A stretch of 64,000 nt of DNA, taken from the NCBI RefSeq assembly GCF_945859685.1, contig NC_079147.1, forward strand, positions 130,573,788 through 130,637,787, written 5' to 3'. Shown here in pieces: positions 55,829 through 64,000 of this stretch. A model generated the notes under the pieces. That model was given only the letters and a program-made list of their open reading frames with translations, was not told the origin of the DNA and ran no database searches. Positions within the stretch are counted from its first letter, which is position 1, and every line of letters starts with the position of its first letter. Position numbers and translations under genes: made by a program. This stretch comes from Eupeodes corollae (lineage: Eukaryota > Arthropoda > Insecta > Diptera > Syrphidae).

Positions 55829-56499
55829 GCTACAAACGAGAATAAACAAGGTTCAACGTAGTGTAAGTCATGGTCACACCGAAAAGTTAAACATTTCAAG
55901 TTCTGCTATATACATATATACATAATATAAAACCTGACTGCTTACATAAAAAGTAATGAGATCAAATAGTATGCATAGTCATAATTTCACCAATATAATT
56001 CAATATCAAGTTAGCAACTTTAAACAATATATTTACAAATTGTAGGTATATTGATATAAATAGCGTTAGATCTACTGCCAGTCTTTAAAGTCTTCCTTCA
56101 GTGCGTTTATAACTGGCGGTCGATTTATCTTTGTGTAATATTATTGCAATGATCCCAATGAATAATAAAATTATTAAGAATCAAAAAAATATACCTATAT
56201 TATAGGAAAATTTTAAATAAGCAAATCTGTTGCTAAAGTTTTCAGTTTTTAAAGTTGTACAGTAAAGTTCTGCTAGTTATTTTTTACACTTTATTTATTG
56301 TTTCAATATGTTTTTGCCCTAAGAAGTTTCTGGTTATTATGGTGCAATTTACAATAATCTTGTCATTCTAAAACTGATATTTTTCTAATTTATATAGTTC
56401 ATGTTTAATTATGAAAATGTCTTGCATCAGAATTTTGTTTATCAATGCTGATTTTGCTGTCTTTCCTTCAAAAGAGTCATATTTAAAATATTGCATGTA
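55829..56499. other. Non-coding A+T-rich DNA
   Basis: I see no gene, repeat or regulatory motif here that I can support. Confidence 0.4.
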
Positions 56500-57170
56500 T
56501 TTTAAGATTTAAAAATGTACCTGCAAAAAAGTTTGTTTTCAAAATTTAAAACGCCATTTGATTCATCTAAAACACCTTAATATTTCAATGATGTATTTAA
56601 AAAAATAATTTTGTATATATAAATACCCGTATTTACATATAAAGAAAACATAGTTAAAATAAATTATTTGTGATCCCGTGTTTAGGAAAACGATCATCAA
56701 ATCAAATATTATTCAGCTGTGCAGAAAGAAACTATTGAAATCTTTTGAAAGCTTAAAATCAAAATAAAGGTACCCTTGTGGAGCAATACATATATATTTT
56801 TTTATATTGAAAGAAGCTAAAGACCATTTTTACCTAACAATAAAAAAAGTCTATCTGTTTCTTTTTGACAAAATTCGAATTTTTTTATGTTTGACCAAAA
56901 AAATGTGTATGGGGATTATGTTGGTTTTAGTCGTAAAAACTTAAAAAAAAACACACACACACACACTTCCGAGAATCGGTTCAAAGCTTTAATATCAAAA
57001 TTTGAAGTCAATCGACCCAATGCTTTGGGCCTGGACAGACAGACGGACGGAATCTGGGGACCCTATTTTTTCTACTTCTCTACCATCGAAATGTCATGTT
57101 TGATTGAAATGTTGAGATAAATTTAAAAACTTACCATATAGTTCCTACATGTTATGTATGTCGTTAGTAA
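56500..57170 (+). repeat. Dispersed repeat DR1, copy 3
   Basis: It follows the same order as 26400-27205: GATTTAAAAATGTACCTGC, GAAGCTAAAG, a TCGACCCAATGC block, GACAGACAGACGGACGG, CTACTTCTCTACCATCG and CCATATAGTTCCTAC. An (AC)n run lies at 56949-56966. Confidence 0.65.
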
Positions 57171-57249
57171 AAGTGTCAAAGGCTTTTTAATTTTTGCTTA
57201 TAAATTTGAGTTAATTACCTGTTAACAATTATTTTTTTATAGGTAGATG

Positions 57250-57530
57250 TTTTTTATTTTTCTGAATTTGGTTTAAATCCATCTGGAGTTATTATATATC
57301 CAACAAATTGTATTTCTTTCTTTAAGAAATCGCATTTGTTTGGGGATATTCTCAAATGTATGCTTTGCGTTTCCTTAGTACTTTTTGATAGAAGAAAGAT
57401 GTTCTTTTAATGACGTGCTAAAATGTTTTGTACAGATATGCATGTATTTCCTACAAATTTAATACCTGGTTTATCAAATTTCGTTGGTGCGTTTTTGAGA
57501 CCGAAATACATTGTATCAATTTAATTGTAA
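57250..57530 (-). mobile_element. Ty3/gypsy reverse transcriptase trace
   Basis: On the minus strand, FGLKNAPTKF-like sequence near 57510 is followed, about 130 bp on, by HLRISPNKCDFLKKEIQFV and GYIITPDGFKPN near 57350-57270, the end of a Ty3/gypsy RT. The YxDD box is lost. It is decayed, and no LTR was found. Confidence 0.65.
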
Positions 57531-57949
57531 TGATCTGAAAAATAGAGAATATAGTTTTCTCTCTAGTGCTAGTTCTATTTCTATCTGATAAAACCCATTT
57601 CATCTAGAATATATGGTTTTCTTGCATTTTTGCGTTCAGACATTGGTGTCGAATATCTGGCCTAATACAAAAAAAAAAGAGTTTATAAGTGTCTAGAATA
57701 TTAAAGGATGCTTCTTGAAAAAGAAGATTAAAAGACGTTGACTTTGTTTGATTTCAGTATATTAGAAGAAAAGAATTGCAAAAAGTAACTTGGAGTAAGT
57801 ACAAAAAATATATTAAAACAACTTCATATAATAAATAAATATAGAATTTTATAGTTCATATAAGGTAAGGTGAGTAGTGTGAAGTTTTAAATTAAATTAT
57901 TTTGTGTTATATAAACTTAAATGTTGTTAGTTTTAACACTTCTCGTCAA

Positions 57950-58225
57950 CATTTTACGTTAAATTCCATTCCAAATTTTTGGAAACAAAACAAATGCTTG
58001 TCTCTTGGAACAGCTTCCGTCAAACCATCTGCTGCCATTAGTTCAGTTTGAAGTTAGTCAATGCTTGCTGCACTATTCTCGATCGCCTCCCTGATATATT
58101 TGTACTTATAATCAATATGCTTGGTTGGTGAGTGCCTCCATAATTTGCGATTTGCTGTGCACTCTGATTGTCACAATAAATTAACGTTTGCATACTCTGC
58201 TTTTGCACAAGACATGATTGCAATG
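57950..58225 (-). mobile_element. Ty1/copia RNase H trace
   Basis: The minus strand reads LIYCDNQSAQQIA near 58180, then after a frameshift KHIDYKYKYIREAIEN and, further on, LMAADGLTEAV near 58030. This is the RNase H tail of a copia-type polyprotein (CDNxSA...KHID.. and a closing ADxLT). It has a stop and at least one shift. Confidence 0.75.
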
Positions 58226-61200
58226 GCAGAAGAAGATAAATTTGACCTTAACGGAAATGTAAAAAAAAAAACAAAATTGACGAATATAGAGTGAATCAAT
58301 TTCAGAAATGCTCCATGAGATGAAAATACATCCAGAACTAAAGGTGCATTGTCGGGTCATACTTCCTTAAACTGTTAATGGGAACTGATATTTTAAGATA
58401 TTGAATGAGTTTTTAATCCAGAACTGCGCCGAAAACGTATCCCATTTAACAGAAAGATTAAGCAACAAAACTTTTATTTAAAATTAGGTTGAATTTTGTA
58501 TCCATTTAGAAAGTATTAAATACACTATTTAAAAACAAAAGTTATTTGATGTTTGTATGTTTGCAATCAAAGCAGTCGACACCTTATAGTGAGCTTACCG
58601 TAAAAACCAAAAATGCCATTCTGTGTATAGAATCCTTTTAAAAAAAATAATCAACACGTAAAAATCTAACATAAAGTAAGTTTGGTAATTTTTGATTGTC
58701 TCAAAAACTAGAAGATATAAAGGACTTATTTTTCAGTTTTTGTTTAAGATTATATTAGAACAACGAATTTCAGTCAACTTTTGAGTTTAAAACCGGTTTT
58801 CAAAAACTTGACTTAAAAGCTTTTGTTTTAGTATTATTTTTTTAATTTTTGTTTCCATTTTGGTACTTTTTGTAAAAATTGCCTCTCTCGTCCCAACGGG
58901 GAGAGAAAATCCCCCTCTTGAAGTAAAAAATGCTTGTATTGACAAAAAATCGTTATAATTAATTGGCGCCTAAGTTATCGTATTCTCCCCAATTTATAAA
59001 AATATACTATTTGCAACATTTCTTTAGATTCGTTAACAAAACAACAAATTACTTCTTCATGTTTAAAACCGATTTGGAATAAATGGTTAAGCATTATTTT
59101 AGAAGGGTTTTGTAGGACAGGCGAATCCTTACAGCTAATAAGGGTTTTTCAAAAAGTGGATAATAATACGAGTATTTAAACTGAATATTGATCATCAATT
59201 CAAAAATTATGGGAAGTTTTATTTGCAAAAAAAACTAATTTAAGTTAACTTAGAAATTTAAACGAAATCCATTTGAAAAGTATAATTTGATTTCCTGTTA
59301 CACAACCTTGTTTATTTATTGGTCTTGCAAGAACTAGAGTAAAACATATTCAAGCATCTATGTACATATGCGTAGAATTATAGGTCAATTGTATTATTTT
59401 GATTATGGTGCATATTATATGTTGGTTTTACTTATTTATGCAGATTTAGATACATATCCTTTTCTTGATTACCTACCTCAAAGCTCAAACTAAGAAGAAC
59501 TTATCTATAATTATATGTATAGCCAAAAGTAATTTTATTTCTTACCTTACAGATATGTTTATATTTATAATGTTGTGTCCTTCCATAAACTTGATAGTTG
59601 ATAGATATTAATAATTTTGAAAATTTAATGATCACATTCATTTAGTTAAAATTTTTTCGCAAATATCTATATATGTAAATATACATATTTTCGGAAAAAT
59701 ATATTTTTCGTTCACACTAAGTGTTCTTAATTTTAAAACTGGAAACCATGGAAAATTGTAAAGTACAAAGTTAGTTATATACACAAACCATAAAAAGTAC
59801 CTACACATAAAAAAATTAATAACTAACATTTTTTCCAAAAAAATTAAGGTGAAAAGGTAGTTAAATACACACAGGAAATACCTACACCAAAAATTTATTT
59901 TGTTTAAAATAAAAAAAATACAAGAAAAATTAATGAATAAAGTTGATTGTCGGATTTGTTCGTTGTTAAGTGTACGCGACACATTAGTTCGATCTAAACT
60001 GAGAATAAGAAATATTACAGGACATTTAAGCTTACCGCAGGCATTGCGGTCCTAGGCTTGTTTGTATTCAGCATTTTAAAAAAGCTTTAAAAGAATACAT
60101 TTTATTTGCAAGAGCTTTTTTCACTCAGGCACCGTTCAAATTTAAAGTATGCTGTTGCCATGCGGAAAAAAAGTATATTTTAAAAAACTTTAAATTTTTT
60201 TTTGTAAAAAAAAGTCTAAATCTGCAAAGTTAATTGTATCTAAGTTTTACCAACTTATAAGTATTACTTAAACATTTTTTGATAGTGGTAAGTTGTATCC
60301 TGGGTAAGTAAATGGGTAGTATGACTACAGATTTCAGCCAAAGAAAAGTAATGTTACAATATTTGTAAATTATGTTTGTTTTTAAAATTTGTGAGTTTAT
60401 GTGCATACTATGCATTAACATTAGTTAATTAATGTTTTGCTGTAAACATCTCCATTATGTTTTGAGCATGGAAGCTTTTGGCAAGGAATATTCCAACATT
60501 TGTTGAATAGTTTGTCTAAAAAATTGGAACATGTTATTATACGCATGTATGGAGAGTTCCTTACTTAAGAAAGGTAAACTCTCTTTGCTGAGCTACGAAT
60601 CAAACATTTTAATACTGTGTTTTGTAAATAAATTCAACATATAGACTCATGACATTGTAGTATTAGAATCTACGCAGCTTTAAAAATGCGTGTCCATTTG
60701 AGAGTTCTCTCGATAGTAAAATACCGAGAGAAGCTATCATGTGCCTGTCCACTTGAGGCAATATATTGATATTTATTTATATTTATTTATTTATATTTAT
60801 ATATATGTTTGTAGAGATGGTTTTCTGGGAATACTCTCTCATAACCGTGTCCACATGGTATATTTTCCCTGCCAATTGGAAGTTGAGAGTGGTGAAAACA
60901 TGTTTTCTTACAAGCGCAAAGTTGCAGCTGTCTTAATTGTTGGTATTATTCTTTAAAAATAAAAACAAAGTACTGAAGCGAACGTTCGTCACCAACTTAA
61001 TGTAGGGTGTACTCTTACAATAGAGCTTGAAATTGAACATGTTCAACAATTCAGAGATTTGTAAAACTGTCGAGTCTGTCCAGTGATTTATAACAGTTAA
61101 AATTAAATCGACTAGGCTAAAAAATGAACGAATGCAATACTTGCCATTCAGTTCCTATAATTATGTCGCAAATAATAAATAAATAACTTCTGATTTTAAA

Positions 61201-61714
61201 TAATTTCCTTCATGCTTAGGTATGTACATATGTATGTATGTATATACTTTTTTAGTTGAAATTCCATGCAAATTAGAAACAAAATATTAGGTGGATGTTT
61301 TTATTGCTTTTAATTTTCTTGTAAAATTTTGATTTGGAGGGTTTACTTTGGTTTAAGACCAGTTAAGAATATTAACTGCATTTTTTATTTTAAAATTTAG
61401 ATTTTAAAAATTGATGTTTTTTTCTTTTTTTTTTGTTGACTTCAAAGCCCTAAACAAAAATCCCCTCCTATAATTTCAGGTTTTCCGGATGAATATAAAA
61501 TGTTTGCTTTATCCGCAAACTTGTATTTTAGTTTGATTTTATTCTTGTTTTTGTTTTAATTTTGTTACTAAATAATTTTATATCAACAGATGTCATGTCT
61601 TCCAACAAAAAGTAACATGACTTAAATTCCAAAATATTAAACTAATAAAGACAAATTATGATATATTATATTTTGTGTATCTAAAAGTCAGTAGGTTGAA
61701 TTATCTTTAAAATA
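58226..61714. other. Long non-coding stretch
   Basis: No gene is recognised in 3.5 kb. A DR1 end block is recognisable near 61130-61175 (CTTGCCATTCAGTTCCTATA). A (TTTA)n-type run lies at 60770-60810, and GAGAG-rich inverted fragments at 60695-60735. No exon for the missing DGK PH domain was found. Confidence 0.45.
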
Positions 61715-61996
61715 ATGGCCGCGAAATTAATGTCAAATGAGCGAAATGTATGGAAATTCATAAATTTAGTGTTGGAAACACATTTCGAAATTAGAGAAAA
61801 ACTATCCACAAGAAACAAACCGAGCGCGTTAACCAAGCGAAATTATCACGAACCATTACAATTATTTGTTTATAACAGAAATGGCTTTCTCGCTCTTAAA
61901 ACAAAAAATTGCAAAAGTGTCATTTTATTATCAGCAGCACCAATGGCCACTAAACGTCGTATTTTAGAATCGAAAGAACTAGGTAAAAAATAACGG
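61715..61996 (+). other. Orphan open frame of 92 codons
   Basis: An ATG (after AAATA) opens a frame to TAA. The peptide is basic, starts MAAKLMSNERNVWKFINLV and has YNRNGFLALKTKNCKSVILL in its middle. The second part vaguely recalls piggyBac-type transposase sequence, but the match is too weak to name it. GTAAAA near the end could be a splice donor. It has no signal peptide or membrane segment. It could be a chance frame, a transposon remnant or a short exon. Confidence 0.35.
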
Positions 61997-62094
61997 GAAT
62001 ATTTACAATTAAGTTTTATACTTTTTTTAAAGCCAACATTCCGTTCTATTATCCAGTTTTCAAAATAAATAAATAACAGCAATGAATGAAAATA

Positions 62095-62256
62095 GTAGAT
62101 ACTCTTAAAAAAAAAGAAATATTTGACTGTTAACAGTCGAAATGTTTTTTCTGAACACCGTTTAATTTTAATAAATTTGTAAATTTGATTTAAAATATAA
62201 CCAGCATAAGTGTTCATATATGCGCTTCGACCCAACCATTACACCGGGACGACGGA
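62095..62256. repeat. Local direct repeat, copy A
   Basis: From GTAGATACTCTTAAAAAA to CCGGGACGACGG it matches 62550-62693 with small indels. Between the copies lie about 290 bp that are not duplicated. Confidence 0.9.
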
Positions 62257-62549
62257 AACGACGACAATAAAAAAAAAACGACGGTATCTCTCGTTTGAAA
62301 ATTTGCTCACGAAGAAGAAATGAAAGCTCACAAAACTGTAAGTTTCCTTGTTAAATAATTTATTTAATGGAATTTATTAGTATTTTATTTGAATCAGAAT
62401 CATCGTCGAGCTGATGGAGAGCAACGATCAATTAGCTAGGGGATTTTTACTGGGAATCAACACAACTGACATAAAAAGGAATGGAATTCCATAGCTGAGC
62501 AGCTGAACAGCAAGGCTCCTCCAGTAAGAGATGGAGATTGTTGGCAAGA

Positions 62550-62693
62550 GTAGATACCCTTAAAAAAAGAAATATTTGACTGTTGAAATGTTTTTTCTGA
62601 ACACCGTTTAATTTTAATAATAATATGATTTAAAATATAACCAGCATAAGTGTTCATATATGCGTTTCGACCCATTTACCGGGACGACGGCAA
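62550..62693. repeat. Local direct repeat, copy B
   Basis: A copy of 62095-62256: GTAGATACCCTTAAAAAAAG through CAGCATAAGTGTTCATATAT to CCGGGACGACGG. It is shorter by about 18 bp in total. Confidence 0.9.
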
Positions 62694-63283
62694 CTTATTT
62701 CTGCTTCGTTTTAAAATTTTGTCTAACGCACAAAATTTCATTTAAGATGTGTTGAATTGATTCAATGTGCCTGTCATTCGCTGCATTTATGTGCATCAGC
62801 GGCAATAAAGAAAATTGAATTTCAAATTGAGACATACTTATAAGATGTTTATTTTTATTTTTCTCACAGTTCTAAACGACAAACTGAATTTTGTGAATTT
62901 CAAGAAGCATTTAACCTTCAAATACATACAATTTTACGTCTAAGTAAGACTAAGTGGTGTATTTTGTGTTTTTTTTCATTATCTGCTACATATTTTACAA
63001 ATCTACTTCGTTTTTTTGGGCAAGATGTTTCACTTTTCTTGCTTAGCATTCTCATCCCTGAGATGAAGATTGTTGGCAAAAGGTTTGAATCGCCTATTTC
63101 ATTAATGTACAAAATATTTAAATGTTTGCTTTAATCAGGTTTGGGCTGACTTAAAGTTCAAAGAAGAAGAAAATAATAAACAATTCAAAAGAAATAAAAG
63201 CAACTAAATAAGGTCCAAACCAATTGCAAATTGTATCTCCGCTGGAAGATGCTGTAGCAAATTTGTTTAAATACAAACAGTAG
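62694..63283. other. Non-coding DNA
   Basis: I see nothing here that I can support as a gene. GATTGTTGGCAA near 63067 echoes the segment just before repeat copy B (62537). Confidence 0.4.
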
Positions 63284-63544
63284 TTAAACCCAAACGGAAA
63301 TGCAATTGGTGTATCCCAGTCCAATTTACTTCCAAATACATCAACACGAGCTCAGGCAACAGATGCAGATGCAGACGCAGACGCCTCTCTTTCCTATTTA
63401 GAAGCAGAAGTTTTAAAGATGGAAGATGGCTCCGTCGAATTGGAGGGTGAAATGTTGGGGCAGCAACAACCGGAACAGCAACATGAAACTAAAGAGCCTG
63501 CAAGAAAAAAACGACGTCTGTGCTTATCTGCTTTCTTTTTATAA
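63284..63544 (+). other. Open frame with coding-like composition
   Basis: 86 codons are open from just after TAG (63281-63283) to TAA (63542-63544); the first ATG is at 63419. The stretch is far less A+T-rich than its surroundings. The peptide has ATDADADADASLSYLEAEVL, an acidic segment EDGSVELEGEMLG, a Gln-rich patch and a basic KKRR end that could be a nuclear signal. AAACAG at 63275-63280 could be a splice acceptor, but then the first in-frame codon would be TAG, so the frame would need another start. It is a candidate exon or domesticated/decayed transposon piece; family unknown. Confidence 0.35.
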
Positions 63545-64000
63545 TTAATTGTGCTTTTTAAAAACTTCGCACTTAACCTTCTTCGTCATCATCACTATCG
63601 CTACTCGTGTTGTAATACATTTCAACACTTATCATTTTAATTACTTATTTATTTACCAATAATTACATAAAACCGCATTTGTTAAACATTGAACAATAAT
63701 TTTTTATTTACACTTTAATTTCATTCTAACAGATGTTTGTAACCTTTGTATCGTTTAAAAATCTGCTACAAATTCTTCGCGTCAAAGAACTCATATAACG
63801 CCACTTAAAAAACGACACGACGAAGAAAATGAGAGTCGTCGAAAAAACGAGACGACATCGGTAAATTGCATGAATGTCTTCTATCATTCACGAGATATCC
63901 AGAACCGAACATAAATTTGTTCAAATTTTAATAACATTTCTCGAACATTTCTTTTATAAACAAATACAGATTGAATTTTTCTAAGAAAAATATATAACGT
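63545..64000. other. Non-coding DNA at the window edge
   Basis: A stretch rich in ACGACG/CGTCG (63805-63860) resembles the GACGACGGAAACGACGAC stretch at 62250-62270, but I cannot assign it. Confidence 0.4.

Noticed and set aside
62276..63860. A transposon bounded by the ACGACG-rich stretches near 62260 and 63840
   Set aside because: The similarity is only in a simple motif and no proper inverted ends could be aligned.

Overview
The window looks like nuclear DNA from a fly, probably a brachyceran (cyclorrhaphan-type) dipteran. It is A+T-rich and gene-poor, with many 54-61 nt introns next to multi-kilobase ones, and it is full of decayed insect-type transposons. The species cannot be fixed from this stretch alone. 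I saw no bacterial operons, CRISPR arrays or rRNA.

Two host genes are supported by spliced, phase-consistent exons and converge on each other. On the + strand, four exons (7070-7228, 19601-19822, 21638-21751, 27584-27852) give the last 253 residues of a Pro/Ser-rich protein that I do not recognise; its 5' end lies before the window. On the - strand, ten exons from 55487 down to 41993 encode 1640 residues of a type II diacylglycerol kinase of the delta/eta group. The order is two C1 zinc fingers, catalytic domain, long Ser/Thr-rich linker, accessory domain and a C-terminal SAM domain. The N-terminal PH domain of the long form is not found in the window. A decayed copy of one exon-intron-exon junction of this gene lies just past its stop codon, at about 41550-41685.

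Everything else is mobile or repetitive DNA. 0-7 kb: dispersed repeats, a tRNA-derived SINE, an RTE-like LINE remnant and an (AAT)n microsatellite. 8-9.4 kb: a foldback element with a 9-bp target duplication, then a TIR MITE. 10.3-12.6 kb: a 2.3-kb TIR element filled by about 1.9 kb of the pentanucleotide (CTCTA)n. 13.3-17.3 kb: LINE (RT and RNase H) and Ty3/gypsy remnants. 22-27 kb: LINE, BEL/Pao and dispersed repeats inside the large introns. 28-41 kb (between the genes): SINE fragments, a Helitron sitting inside a LINE, several more LINE pieces on both strands and two MITEs. 43.9-54 kb: the larger introns of the kinase gene carry MITEs, a mariner-like trace, SINE and LINE pieces. 55-64 kb: a strong hairpin, Ty3/gypsy and Ty1/copia traces, a local duplication and two orphan open frames.

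The most distinctive structures are the satellite-filled TIR element, the foldback element, the Helitron-in-LINE insertion whose conceptual removal keeps the LINE frame open, the multi-copy SINE, and the partial duplication downstream of the kinase gene. All gene models come from reading splice signals and frames by eye, without transcript or database support.
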